Part shown: positions 1 through 9,473 of the stretch, in pieces | Layout of the letters: every line of letters starts with the position of its first letter | Position numbering within the stretch: the stretch's first letter is position 1 | Assembly (NCBI RefSeq): GCF_014164585.1 | Contig: NZ_JACJFM010000033.1 | Span: 1 to 53,154 of the forward strand | Length of the DNA stretch: 53,154 nucleotides | Direction: 5' to 3' | From: Oceanospirillum sediminis | Lineage (GTDB): Bacteria; Pseudomonadota; Gammaproteobacteria; Pseudomonadales; Halomonadaceae | The notes under the pieces: generated by a model | Told to the model about the DNA's origin: nothing | Seen by the model: the letters and a program-made list of their open reading frames with translations, nothing else | Databases searched by the model: none | Position numbers and translations under genes: made by a program

Positions 1-939
1 TCCACCCTGATTCAGCTGGATATTCATCACCTCCAGAAGCCCCCGATCAGCTGTCAATGGAACTGGTTTATATTTAACCGGACAGCAGTGAGTCTGGCTG
101 TATTGCATCGCGACAGCCCCGTGATAGTTACTCTTAATCATCCAGTCAGGCAGCACTTTTATTACACTTCCCTCCTCCAGAGCTTCTCTGACTACAAAAT
201 CATGGAAGATTCCAATACCCAAACTCTTTTTAACACCGGAGAGCCTCATTTGTGAGTGATTGACAGCATAACGCCCGGTGACAGCCACAGTCAGAAACTC
301 ATCATCTCTGACAAAGCCCCACAAGTGATCGGTTTCGTTTTCTGCCAGAAACAAACAATCATGTTGCTCTAAGTCTGATGGATGGTCAGGTATACCTCTG
401 GTCCGCAGATACTCAGGACTGGCACACAGTACCAGGTAGGTCTTACTGATTTCTTTAAGCACCTGATTTTCATTGGGCTTATCAGTCAGACGAAAAGCAA
501 TATCGATACCATCCCTCAATAGATCAATATCACCATCTGCCGCTCGCAGCTTGAGCTGAATCTGAGGGTATGTTTCAAGAAATGGCAGAATTAATGGCTG
601 TAACACAGAGTTCAGAAAAGCTTCTGGTGCAGCAACGGTTACAGAACCCGATGGCTCAGTATGATCAGCGACAGAGAGATCAACGGCCTGTTGAGCTGCA
701 TTGACCATCATCAGACTCTGGTCATATACCTTTTGCCCGGCCTGAGTGATCACTAAAGAACGTGTTGTTCTTTCAAACAATTTAACAGATAAGGCGTTTT
801 CCAATCGGCTGATCAGCTTACTCAAAGCTGAAGGCGTAACATTCAGCTTTTTTGCGGCAGCAGTAAAGCTGCCCTCATTCACAACCAGAATAAATGCCGC
901 CAGATCTGGCAGAAGAGCAATCAATTTCTGATTAATCAT
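1..939 (-). CDS. LysR-family transcriptional regulator, cut by the window edge
   Basis: I translated this by hand from the ATG at 937-939; the frame is open for 313 codons to base 1, so the stop lies outside the window. The N-terminus is a LysR winged helix-turn-helix (residues about 5-62), with the stretches NEGSFTAAAKKL and PSALSKLISRLE and the typical FERTTRSLVIT segment. A LysR substrate-binding domain follows (DIDLLRDGIDIAFRL; CASPEYLRTRG). LysR proteins are usually about 300 residues, so little can be missing. It is divergent from kbl-tdh with 156 bp between the starts, so control of threonine degradation is a reasonable inference. The effector is unknown. Confidence 0.85.
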   Translation of the reverse strand, partial: MINQKLIALLPDLAAFILVVNEGSFTAAAKKLNVTPSALSKLISRLENALSVKLFERTTRSLVITQAGQKVYDQSLMMVNAAQQAVDLSVADHTEPSGSVTVAAPEAFLNSVLQPLILPFLETYPQIQLKLRAADGDIDLLRDGIDIAFRLTDKPNENQVLKEISKTYLVLCASPEYLRTRGIPDHPSDLEQHDCLFLAENETDHLWGFVRDDEFLTVAVTGRYAVNHSQMRLSGVKKSLGIGIFHDFVVREALEEGSVIKVLPDWMIKSNYHGAVAMQYSQTHCCPVKYKPVPLTADRGLLEVMNIQLNQGG

Positions 940-1095
940 AAAACTATCTTCTATTTATGCCTCAAATTCATGAATGATTTTCCACCCAAAGGGATAATAG
1001 TCGTCCTATGGTTTAATTAATATAGCTTTCACTTCCCAACCGATTGGTGCTGCAGTGATTTCATCCGGCAGCTAACACTAAGAAGGAATGAGAGT

Positions 1096-2289
1096 ATGTC
1101 TGATACCTTTTACCAGCAGATTCAGAAACAGATCGAAGATGTGAAAAGTGCCGGGCTTTACAAACCGGAGCGTATTATCACTTCAAGCCAGCAGGCATCC
1201 ATCGGTATCTCTTCCGGAGAAGAAGTACTGAATTTCTGCGCCAATAATTATCTGGGTCTTGCCAACCACCCTCAGTTGATAGAAGCCGCAAAAACAGGCA
1301 TGGATGAACATGGCTTTGGTATGGCCTCTGTTCGTTTTATCTGTGGCACACAGGATATTCATAAAACCCTGGAGCAGAAGTTATCTGAGTTTCTTGGGAA
1401 AGAGGATACGATCCTGTACACCTCCTGTTTTGACGCCAACGCCGGTTTGTTTGAAACCTTACTGGACGAAAACGATGCCATTATTTCAGATGCACTGAAT
1501 CATGCATCGATTATTGACGGGGTTCGCTTGTGCAAAGCTCAGCGCTACCGTTATGCCAATAATGATATGACTGAACTGGAGCAACAGCTGATAGCGGCTG
1601 ATAATGCCGGTGTTCGCCACAAACTGATTGTGACGGATGGCGTGTTTTCTATGGATGGCATCGTGGCCAATCTTCCCGGCATCTGCGATCTGGCAGATCA
1701 ATATAACGCCTTAGTAATGGTTGATGATTCCCACGCTGTGGGTTTTATGGGCAAAACAGGTGCAGGCACCCCTGAATTTCACGGTGTCACAGATCGTGTT
1801 GATATCATCACAGGAACACTGGGCAAGGCTCTTGGTGGTGCATCAGGTGGCTACACATCCGCCCGAAAAGAAGTGATCGACTGGCTCCGTCAACGTTCCC
1901 GCCCCTATCTGTTCTCTAATTCTGTGGCTCCTGGCATCGTCTCTGCGTCCATTCGTGTTCTGGATCTGCTGAAAGAAAGTGCTGACCTGCGCAATCAGCT
2001 CTGGTCAAACGCCAGACATTTCCGTAACCGTATGACTCAGGCAGGTTTTACGCTGACCGGAGCAGATCATGCCATTATTCCGATTATGCTGGGGGATGCC
2101 AGAATCGCGGCTGAATTTGCCGACCGTGCTCTGGCAAAGGGTATTTATGTTATCGGCTTCTCTTATCCTGTGGTGCCCAACGGTAAAGCCAGAATCCGTA
2201 CACAGATGTCGGCTGCCCATAGCCAGACGCAACTGGATCAGGCAATAGATGCCTTTATTGAAGTGGGTCAGGAGATGCGGATTATCTGA
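1096..2289 (+). CDS. kbl: Glycine C-acetyltransferase (2-amino-3-ketobutyrate CoA ligase)
   Basis: This PLP-dependent enzyme of the alpha-oxoamine synthase family cleaves 2-amino-3-oxobutyrate with CoA to glycine and acetyl-CoA, the second step of threonine catabolism. The 397-residue length is normal for Kbl. The PLP-binding lysine is K244 in [14 protein letters not shown], and the cofactor-contacting VDDSHAVG motif is at about 209-216. The start has a good ribosome site (AAGAAGGA about 9 bases upstream). It is followed after 53 bp by tdh, whose product supplies its substrate, so the two are very probably one operon. Confidence 0.97.
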   Translation: MSDTFYQQIQKQIEDVKSAGLYKPERIITSSQQASIGISSGEEVLNFCANNYLGLANHPQLIEAAKTGMDEHGFGMASVRFICGTQDIHKTLEQKLSEFLGKEDTILYTSCFDANAGLFETLLDENDAIISDALNHASIIDGVRLCKAQRYRYANNDMTELEQQLIAADNAGVRHKLIVTDGVFSMDGIVANLPGICDLADQYNALVMVDDSHAVGFMGKTGAGTPEFHGVTDRVDIITGTLGKALGGASGGYTSARKEVIDWLRQRSRPYLFSNSVAPGIVSASIRVLDLLKESADLRNQLWSNARHFRNRMTQAGFTLTGADHAIIPIMLGDARIAAEFADRALAKGIYVIGFSYPVVPNGKARIRTQMSAAHSQTQLDQAIDAFIEVGQEMRII

Positions 2290-2342
2290 TCGGGTATTTT
2301 GCTTCAGCCTCGTTATTGCACTGACTTCAGGAAAACTATGTT

Positions 2343-3374
2343 ATGACCATTAAAGCCCTCGCTAAATTAAAACCAGAACCAGGCATCTGGATGACAGACG
2401 TTGAGATGCCAGAGCTGGGCCACAATGATCTGTTGATTAAGATCCGGAAAACGGCAATCTGTGGCACTGACGTCCATATTTATAACTGGGATGAATGGGC
2501 ACAGAATACCATCCCGGTCCCTATGGTCACAGGCCATGAATACGTCGGTGAAGTGGTAGGGATAGGCCAGGAAGTGCGCGGTTTCCAACAGGGCGACAGA
2601 GTATCCGGCGAAGGCCACATTACCTGTGGTCATTGTCGCAATTGCCGGGGTGGCCGCACTCACTTATGTCGCAATACCATAGGCGTTGGTGTCAACAGAA
2701 CAGGGTGTTTCTCAGAATATCTGGTTATTCCCGCTTTTAATGCCTTTAAGATCCCGGATGAAATATCCGATGATCTGGCTGCAATCTTTGACCCCTTTGG
2801 CAACGCCGTTCACGCTGCCCTTTCTTTTAATCTTGTTGGTGAAGATGTACTGATCACAGGAGCAGGCCCGATCGGAATAATGGCGGCTGCCGTCGCCAAA
2901 CATGTCGGAGCCCGCCATGTGGTCATCACGGATGTCAATGATTACCGGCTGGATCTGGCTTTCAGAATGGGCGTCACGCGTGCGGTGAATGTTGCAGAAG
3001 AAAAGCTTGAAGATGTCATGGAAGAACTGGGAATGAGCGAAGGTTTCGATGTCGGTCTGGAAATGTCCGGTGTACCTGCGGCTTTTAACAGTATGCTGTC
3101 ACTGATGAATCATAGTGGACGCATTGCTCTGATGGGGATTCCTCCTTCCAGCATGGCAATTGACTGGAATCAGGTAATATTTAAAGGACTGATTATAAAA
3201 GGGATTTACGGACGGGAAATGTTTGAAACCTGGTACAAAATGGTCAGCCTGATTCAATCAGGGCTGGATCTCACTCCTGTTATTACCCATCATTTTGATA
3301 TTCAGCAATTCCAGCAAGGCTTTGACGTGATGCGATCAGGGCAATCTGGCAAAGTTATCCTGGAATGGGCCTGA
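2343..3374 (+). CDS. tdh: L-threonine 3-dehydrogenase
   Basis: This zinc-dependent medium-chain dehydrogenase oxidises L-threonine to 2-amino-3-oxobutyrate using NAD+. At 343 residues it matches the E. coli enzyme in length. The catalytic zinc ligands are visible as Cys40 (ICGTD) and His65-Glu66 (GHEYVGE). The structural zinc lobe has Cys95, Cys98, Cys101 and Cys109 (CGHCRNC then LC). The Rossmann loop [15 protein letters not shown] lies in the second half. It is the second gene of the kbl-tdh operon. Confidence 0.97.
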   Translation: MTIKALAKLKPEPGIWMTDVEMPELGHNDLLIKIRKTAICGTDVHIYNWDEWAQNTIPVPMVTGHEYVGEVVGIGQEVRGFQQGDRVSGEGHITCGHCRNCRGGRTHLCRNTIGVGVNRTGCFSEYLVIPAFNAFKIPDEISDDLAAIFDPFGNAVHAALSFNLVGEDVLITGAGPIGIMAAAVAKHVGARHVVITDVNDYRLDLAFRMGVTRAVNVAEEKLEDVMEELGMSEGFDVGLEMSGVPAAFNSMLSLMNHSGRIALMGIPPSSMAIDWNQVIFKGLIIKGIYGREMFETWYKMVSLIQSGLDLTPVITHHFDIQQFQQGFDVMRSGQSGKVILEWA

Positions 3375-3512
3375 CACCCCATTCCCCGCTAATCTCAATT
3401 CAGATGCCTCAATATTCATATGTATACTCCACGGTCAGCCCCCAAAGTATTTATCACACCAGCCGTAGCCAGTTCCTTTCAGAAGATAAAGCCAGTTGCT
3501 CATTTTCTTTAA

Positions 3513-3541
3513 TTGCCAACAACCATACCATACAGTATGGT
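3513..3541 (+). promoter_or_regulatory. Probable sigma-70 promoter of the DUF2867-tetR operon
   Basis: TTGCCA (3513-3518) and TATGGT (3536-3541) are separated by 17 bp, a plausible -35/-10 pair 45 bp before the start at 3586. The -10 hexamer lies inside the palindrome at 3521-3547, so a protein bound there would block RNA polymerase. The promoter is assigned by eye from hexamers and spacing only. Confidence 0.5.
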
Positions 3542-3547
3542 ATGGTT
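3521..3547. promoter_or_regulatory. Perfect 27-bp palindrome, probable TetR operator
   Basis: The left arm AACCATACCATAC is an exact reverse complement of the right arm GTATGGTATGGTT, with a single central A (13-1-13). It overlaps the likely promoter of the two-gene operon whose second gene is a TetR-family repressor. Position and symmetry fit an autoregulatory TetR operator. The binding itself is inferred. Confidence 0.75.
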
Positions 3548-3585
3548 TATCAAGTAAAACATTCTCTGACATTTCTGGAGCACTC

Positions 3586-4089
3586 ATGTGGCAAGTAAAG
3601 GATATACCCGTTCCTGAATCACACTACCTGACAGAAAAGCGGCAAAAACGTTATTTCCATGATGCTTTGACCGTTCCTTTACAGAAATCGGAACTCCGCC
3701 CGGATCAGATTCAGATAGCGATTTTCTCCCATATGCCTGATTGGGTGAACAACATGATGGCAATAAGAAATCGGTTGGTCAGAAGTCTGGGATTTAATAC
3801 AGAGGGCAATCTGATGGAACAAACACCACCTGAACGTCTGCAGGAAGGTGATCAGGTGGGTTTTCTGAGCATTATTCATCAATCAGAGCAGGATATTATC
3901 AGTTACTCAGAAGACAAACATATGCAGTTTTATCTTGGAGTCAGTAAAACAGATACCAGTGCAATCGTATCAACACTGGTCAATCCCAAAACCAGAACCG
4001 GCTGGTTGTATTTGCAATTTATTCGCCCTTTTCACTGGCTGATCGCTCGTGCTGTGCTGCATAATGCCGTAAAGAAAAAACGCATATAG
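3586..4089 (+). CDS. DUF2867 family protein
   Basis: This 167-residue protein resembles the DUF2867 family: acidic and aromatic N-terminal half, a mid region reading LGVSKTDTSAIVSTLVNP, and the C-terminal end FIRPFHWLIARAVLHNAVKKK. The biochemical role is unknown; such proteins often sit beside regulators or NAD-dependent oxidoreductases. I chose the ATG at 3586 because TGGAG precedes it at 8 bases; an in-frame ATG at 3496 would place the palindrome inside the gene. The TetR gene begins 15 bp after the stop, so both probably share the repressible promoter upstream. Confidence 0.75.
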   Translation: MWQVKDIPVPESHYLTEKRQKRYFHDALTVPLQKSELRPDQIQIAIFSHMPDWVNNMMAIRNRLVRSLGFNTEGNLMEQTPPERLQEGDQVGFLSIIHQSEQDIISYSEDKHMQFYLGVSKTDTSAIVSTLVNPKTRTGWLYLQFIRPFHWLIARAVLHNAVKKKRI

Positions 4090-4104
4090 GTTATATCAGC
4101 ATTT

Positions 4105-4662
4105 ATGAGTTCTAAAGAGAATACCCGTGAACACTGGCTAAAATTCGCCCTGCAGCAGTTAATTAAGGAAGGGCCTGATAGCCTGAAGATTATGCCTTTA
4201 TGTGAAGCCCGAGGAGTTACCAAGGGCTCTTTTTATCATCATTTTAAGAATCGGCAGGATTTTATCAGTCAGCTGATGGAGCACTGGTATCAAACGCTGA
4301 CAATGGCCTTTATCGAACAGGCCGACACAGAGTCTGATGCTCTGCAACGACTGGAAAAGCTGGATCAGGTCATTGCAGATAATGATATCGAAGCAGAAAT
4401 GCATATCCGGGCCTGGGCACTGAAAGAACCCGGACTCTCAGATTATCTGGCCAGAGTGGATGAGCAACGTCAGGATTACCTTAAACACTGTTACATTGAG
4501 CTAGGGGTTGATCCTGCACTGGCCCAGGATATCGCTATAGTGAGTTACGCCCAGTTTCTGGGGCTGTTACAGCTTCATCCCCGCCCCGATACCGAGACAA
4601 TGCTGCGCTTATCAGGCCTGTTATCCAGGCAATTTTTCCCGGAAACAAACCAGACTGGCTAA
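4105..4662 (+). CDS. TetR/AcrR-family transcriptional regulator
   Basis: The 185-residue protein has an N-terminal TetR helix-turn-helix at residues about 10-55, with MPLCEARGVTKGSFYHHFKNRQ as the recognition region. An all-helical ligand domain follows, with no recognisable ligand signature. It lies 15 bp downstream of the DUF2867 gene and probably represses the common promoter through the 27-bp palindrome at 3521. The inducer cannot be predicted. It converges with the c-di-GMP protein gene (47 bp between the stops). Confidence 0.9.
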   Translation: MSSKENTREHWLKFALQQLIKEGPDSLKIMPLCEARGVTKGSFYHHFKNRQDFISQLMEHWYQTLTMAFIEQADTESDALQRLEKLDQVIADNDIEAEMHIRAWALKEPGLSDYLARVDEQRQDYLKHCYIELGVDPALAQDIAIVSYAQFLGLLQLHPRPDTETMLRLSGLLSRQFFPETNQTG

Positions 4663-4709
4663 GCCATCGTGCAATAACCTGTATTAGTTCAGATCAGATC
4701 TGGCTAACT

Positions 4710-7700
4710 TCAGTGGTGATCTGGCTTTATGTTAGTTTCATCAGAATAATGACGTTGCTGTAAAAAAGTCACCACTTCCACCTCTGACACCGGTCGGCTG
4801 AACAGATAACCCTGACCTTCCTCACAACCGGATTGCAACAGGAAGTCAGCCTGCTCTCTGGTTTCAATCCCTTCAGCGATTACTATCAAACCCAGGCTCT
4901 GTCCCAGCGCAATCACAGCCTGGGCAATTGCCATATCATCACTGTCATCAGGAATATCACGCACAAACCCCTGATCGATTTTTAGTTTGTGTACAGGTAA
5001 TGCTTTCAGATAGCTCAGCGATGAATAACCCGTACCAAAATCATCAATAGCCAGGGTGATCCCCATTGCCCGGAGCTCATGTAACTCTGCAATGGCGTAT
5101 TCAGCACGCTGCATAATGAACGACTCTGTGACTTCCAGTTCAATATACCGGGCTTCCAGCCCGGTCTCTTCCATAACGCTTTTAACTTCTTTTACCAACT
5201 CACCGCGCTGAATCTGAGGCCCGGCCACATTAATGGCAACCCGGCCAAAATCAAGGCCCGCATCCAGCCAGACTCTAGCCTGACGACAGGCAGTATAAAG
5301 TACCCAGCGTCCTATCGGATGAATCAGGCCAGTTTCTTCAGCGATCGGAATAAATTTTGCCGGTGAAACCATACCAGCCTGAGGCTGTTCCCAGCGAATC
5401 AGAGCTTCCAGGCCAATCGTTCGCCCGGAGGTCAGATCAATCTGTGGCTGATAGGCCAGATAAAATTCATTATTCGTAATAGCCTGGCGTAAATTATTCT
5501 CCAGCAGCACACGTTCAAATGCATTGCGAGTCAGTTCTTCAGTATAAAAGTGATAGTCGTCCCTGCCCTGTTCTTTTGCCTGATACATCGCGGTATCGGC
5601 ATTGCGCAGTAAAGTAGTACTATCTTCACCATCCTGAGGGTAAACGCATATTCCCAGGCTGGTGGTGACACTCACTTCATGACTGTCCAGCTGAAAAGGA
5701 ACCTTAAATGCTTTAATCACCTTTTCAGCAACGACAGTAACATCTCTGGACGAGTGAATATTCTCCAGCAGGAGAACGAATTCATCGCCCCCAATACGGG
5801 CTACGGTATCATTCTGACGAACTGATCCGGTCAGACGGTTTGCCGCTTCCAACAGCAGTTTGTCTCCTATCAGATGACCAAGACTATCGTTAATATGCTT
5901 AAAGCGGTCCAGATCAACAAAGACCACAACGAGTTGTGCTCTCTTGCGCTTCGCCCGCAGAATAGCCTGTTCCAGCCGTTCATTCAGCAACAGTCGATTC
6001 GGTAACCCTGTCAAAGGATCATGATGAGCCAGATGATCCAGTTCTTCCTGAGACTGTTTAAGCTGACTGATATCGTTAAACACAGCGATATAGTGAGTCA
6101 GTTCACCATCATCTTTACAGACACTACTGATATTCAGCCACTCAGGAAACACACTGCCATCTTTACGGCGATTCCATATCTCTCCACGCCACTGCCCTGT
6201 CTCATTAATCGATTTCCAGATGGCATCATAAAACGTCTTATCGTGACGCCCGGATTTCCAGATGCGAGGATTCTTGCCAATAACGTCCTGTTTTGAATAA
6301 CCCAGGATCTCAGTGAACGCCGGATTGGTATCCAGAATATTGCCCTCTTTATCACAGACGATCACGCCTTCTGCCGTGTTTTCAAATACGCTGGCTGCAA
6401 GGCGTAAACTTTCCTCTGATTCTTTACGGGAGGTGATATCCTGAATAATGCCAACCAGTTTATCTTTGCCATCATGCAAAGAGTTCTGCCGGGCTGCTTT
6501 GCAGTATATCCAGCGACGCTTGCCGTCAGGCCGATCAATTCTGAACTCAATCTCAAATGAGCTGTGATTTTCAAACAGCACCCGGTGCAGGCTTTCAGCC
6601 ACCAACGGCCAGTCCTGCTCAATCACCAGCTGCTTCATATAATCACGCCCATCATTGCCAGTAAAAGGCAGACCAGAAATACGTTCAACCTCGATTGAAC
6701 ACTGCGCGATATCACTGGCAATATCCAGCTCCCAGTAGCCCAGACTGGCAATATGCCCAGCCTCAAGCAGATAACGTTCACTGTCACGCACACGGGATAA
6801 CAACAGGTTATTCGATAAAACCGTAGAAACTCTTTCTGCGATTGATGTAAATAGTAAAAGCTCCCACTCCTCCCATTTACGATGCTGACTGCATTGATGT
6901 ACTCCCAATAACCAGGGCGTATCACCTGCCGGTCGAAGCGGAATCATCATCTGAGTTTTGATAGAAAGATCATGCACATAATCCGGAATATTCTCGTCAC
7001 TGTCCGGCATATGAATAAGAAAGGGTTTATTTTCATCGAGCAGAGACTGTCTCATCAACTCTGCAGAGAAATCGTCAATGGGAATATCTATTTTCAGATC
7101 AAAAGCACCGGGATATCCAGGAACAGTCGATTCAACAGGTACTTTGAAGTAAAGCGCATGAGGATCACAGGGATAAACCAGCCAGGCTCTGTCTACCTGA
7201 AAAATATCCAGAATCATCTCCGTTAAACGTTTCAATAACAGCTCAGTACTCTGTTGCTGAACGATCTCTGAAGAGATTCGATCAAGACATTCCAGATAGT
7301 GGGTATGTTGCTTTATTTTCAGGTCATATTGCAGCCTGGATAAAACCGCGCTGAACACCTCAGCTGCAGTCTGCAGTAACCTGATATCTTCATCAGGCCA
7401 GGGCAAACTGCTGCTTTCTGAATCAAACCCAATAAAGCCATGATATTCACCACCGTAATAAAGCGGCACATTGATCATGGAAGCGATTCCGCTTTCCTGC
7501 ATAAATTCGCTTAACGATTCCAATCCGGGCTGTGGCTGCTGAGTCGCAAAAATAAATCCATTCTGGTGTAGTTTTTCAAAAAAGCCCTGAAAATGACCGA
7601 CTGGCGTGGATTGCAGCTCATCCTGCATAGGTTTTACCCCTTCAGCACACCACTCATGAGTATTAGAAAATGTTTGATGGGCATGATCAACCTGAAACAG

Positions 7701-8999
7701 ATAACTCCTATCCGCACTGACCGCTTTTCCAAGAACCTGAAGCGCCTTATAAATCTCATCATCCAGGCCAGAAACTCCGGACTGTGTCAGATTAGCCGAT
7801 ACTTCTGCCAGAGCCCCTTCCAGTTCCAGACGATGGAATAAACTGGCCTCCATCTTCCTCTGGTCCGTCAGATCACGACCAGAACTCAGGCTGCCGATAA
7901 TATTGCCAGCTTCATCCTCCAGAGTCGTATTATGCCAGGCGATCAGTCTTTTTTGCCTGCTTTTGCACAGGACTTCATTTTCATAATATTCAATGGAAGG
8001 ATGCTCGCCACGCATAATACTGAGGAAGAAGGGGTATACTTCCTCCATCGCCTCAGGCTGTGGTAAACAGGTATCAAACCAGTTTTTCCCGATCAACTCT
8101 TCTTCCTGATAGCCTAAAAGCTCACAGGCATAGGGATTAATAATGCGAATGATGCCATCAGTATCCAGAGCGACCATGATACTTTGCATGGTATGCAGAT
8201 ACTTCTCCTGCAAAGCGTGTTCGTAATGAATGCGTAATTCGGCCCGTTTCTTATCTGTTGTATCCTTAGCCTGAATCAGAAAACCATCTAAGTGCCCCTC
8301 TTCAGAGCGCATCGCCTGTGTACAAGTATCGGCATACCGGGTCTCTCCGGCCAGGTTCTGATAAGTATCCTCAGTGAACAGTGGCCCATCCATCTGTTCG
8401 GCAGTCTGCAGGCGCTCTTTCCAGATAAGCTCCCATTGAGGAGTATGAATCCAGGCTGGTGTCTGCCAGAAAAGCTTACCAAGAAAGTCTTCAGGCTCGG
8501 CACCTGAAGTGGTCAGGGGAAGCTCATTAATATCAATAACACGACCTTCCGGGGATAACACGGCAATAAACTGAAATTGCTGATTGAACACATCCCGATA
8601 ACGACGTTCACTGTCCCGAAGGGCTTTCTGGGCTTCTTTAATCAGGCTGATGTCGCGGGATATCACAAACACCCCTTCAACTTTATCGTCAACCAGTAAG
8701 GGACCTTTTGTAGTCATGCTATAACAGACTTTGCCCCTCAGATGGACCTCTTCTTCATAAGTAGCCGTTTCACCAGATAGCATGATGCGTTCATCATCGG
8801 ATTTAAGTCTGAGAGCAATATCCCCCGGAAACAGATCAAAATCGGTCATGCCGACCAGACTCTCCCGCCTGATACCGGTTGCTTCGGCCATACCTTCACT
8901 GGCAGTCAGATACTTTCCCTGACGATCTTTAATAAAAATAACAGCCTGAGAGCTATTCATCAGTGCCGTTAACATCGCATTCAATTTGCTACTATCCAT
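4710..8999 (-). CDS. Multi-PAS/GAF sensor with GGDEF and EAL domains (c-di-GMP turnover)
   Basis: This 1429-residue protein has three PAS segments (about 5-125, 128-255, 265-385), two GAF-like segments (about 400-560 and 575-735), two further PAS/PAC segments (about 740-865 and 866-990), then GGDEF and EAL domains. The active-site GGDEF is intact at 1070-1074, with an allosteric I-site RxxD (RQND) at 1061-1064, exactly five residues upstream. The EAL motif is intact at 1198-1200 (GLEALIRW), with the EVTES and DDFGTGYSS loops conserved. It may therefore both make and degrade c-di-GMP. No transmembrane segment or signal peptide is evident, suggesting cytoplasmic sensing. It stands alone; the first PAS starts directly at the N-terminus. 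Domain limits are estimates. Confidence 0.95.
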   Translation of the reverse strand: MDSSKLNAMLTALMNSSQAVIFIKDRQGKYLTASEGMAEATGIRRESLVGMTDFDLFPGDIALRLKSDDERIMLSGETATYEEEVHLRGKVCYSMTTKGPLLVDDKVEGVFVISRDISLIKEAQKALRDSERRYRDVFNQQFQFIAVLSPEGRVIDINELPLTTSGAEPEDFLGKLFWQTPAWIHTPQWELIWKERLQTAEQMDGPLFTEDTYQNLAGETRYADTCTQAMRSEEGHLDGFLIQAKDTTDKKRAELRIHYEHALQEKYLHTMQSIMVALDTDGIIRIINPYACELLGYQEEELIGKNWFDTCLPQPEAMEEVYPFFLSIMRGEHPSIEYYENEVLCKSRQKRLIAWHNTTLEDEAGNIIGSLSSGRDLTDQRKMEASLFHRLELEGALAEVSANLTQSGVSGLDDEIYKALQVLGKAVSADRSYLFQVDHAHQTFSNTHEWCAEGVKPMQDELQSTPVGHFQGFFEKLHQNGFIFATQQPQPGLESLSEFMQESGIASMINVPLYYGGEYHGFIGFDSESSSLPWPDEDIRLLQTAAEVFSAVLSRLQYDLKIKQHTHYLECLDRISSEIVQQQSTELLLKRLTEMILDIFQVDRAWLVYPCDPHALYFKVPVESTVPGYPGAFDLKIDIPIDDFSAELMRQSLLDENKPFLIHMPDSDENIPDYVHDLSIKTQMMIPLRPAGDTPWLLGVHQCSQHRKWEEWELLLFTSIAERVSTVLSNNLLLSRVRDSERYLLEAGHIASLGYWELDIASDIAQCSIEVERISGLPFTGNDGRDYMKQLVIEQDWPLVAESLHRVLFENHSSFEIEFRIDRPDGKRRWIYCKAARQNSLHDGKDKLVGIIQDITSRKESEESLRLAASVFENTAEGVIVCDKEGNILDTNPAFTEILGYSKQDVIGKNPRIWKSGRHDKTFYDAIWKSINETGQWRGEIWNRRKDGSVFPEWLNISSVCKDDGELTHYIAVFNDISQLKQSQEELDHLAHHDPLTGLPNRLLLNERLEQAILRAKRKRAQLVVVFVDLDRFKHINDSLGHLIGDKLLLEAANRLTGSVRQNDTVARIGGDEFVLLLENIHSSRDVTVVAEKVIKAFKVPFQLDSHEVSVTTSLGICVYPQDGEDSTTLLRNADTAMYQAKEQGRDDYHFYTEELTRNAFERVLLENNLRQAITNNEFYLAYQPQIDLTSGRTIGLEALIRWEQPQAGMVSPAKFIPIAEETGLIHPIGRWVLYTACRQARVWLDAGLDFGRVAINVAGPQIQRGELVKEVKSVMEETGLEARYIELEVTESFIMQRAEYAIAELHELRAMGITLAIDDFGTGYSSLSYLKALPVHKLKIDQGFVRDIPDDSDDMAIAQAVIALGQSLGLIVIAEGIETREQADFLLQSGCEEGQGYLFSRPVSEVEVVTFLQQRHYSDETNIKPDHH

Positions 9000-9473
9000 T
9001 CAGTACTCCCGGAACAATCCTGTATCAGCGCCAGGGTAAGGGTAAACGCAACAATACAGAAAGCCTTTCAGGCGCAATCAGTCTTACCAGGTTTATCGCT
9101 ACTCAGCCAGACCTGTGCGTAATTTCACATATCAGGTCTGCAAGAGTATTTTCTTAACTGACTATTTATAGTTAAGTGTGTTACCTGACTGAAAATCAAG
9201 AAAGTTTTTCACAATATGGAATTGATCAGCTAAAAATTATCGTTTTCCTGATAACACAAACATCCGTGGGAATACATTATGTCAGTAAGTGCAGAAAATC
9301 AGACAAGTTCGTCGGGCATATCGTGTGATAAATGCCAGCAGAGAGTTATAGACAGAGAAAACATCCGAGTGATAAGAGTATCACCCGGATAAAGTTAAAA
9401 TCAGAGATGGTACTTCAGAAACACCAGAAGCAGACAATTATATGATTGTCCGTTCTGGAATTTTTTTATCAGA
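9000..9473. other. Intergenic region of 474 bp between two minus-strand genes
   Basis: It must hold the promoter of the GGDEF/EAL gene (its start is at 8999) and the terminator of the EamA gene (its stop is at 9474). I see one strong hairpin (listed separately) and A/T-rich sequence around 9170-9260. A 37-residue plus-strand reading frame from 9279 to 9392 contains a CDKCQQ motif. It lacks a good ribosome site and overlaps the hairpin, so I do not call it a gene. Confidence 0.5.
9363..9390 (-). terminator. Probable terminator of the EamA transporter gene
   Basis: The arms ATCCGAGTGATA and TATCACCCGGAT pair over 12 positions with one mismatch around an AGAG loop. Read on the minus strand, the hairpin is followed by GTTTTCTC, a short T tract. 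It lies about 84 bases after the stop at 9474. Confidence 0.55.

Noticed and set aside
746-931. A 61-codon plus-strand reading frame at the left end
   Set aside because: It lies antisense to the LysR gene that runs from 939 off the left edge; its sequence has no family features.
3365-3598. Frame overlapping the tdh stop and the TetR operator
   Set aside because: It overlaps the promoter and palindrome of the next operon and has no protein features.
9279-9392. A 37-residue plus-strand frame with CDKCQQ
   Set aside because: It has no good ribosome site, overlaps the terminator hairpin of the opposite gene, and has no recognisable homologue.
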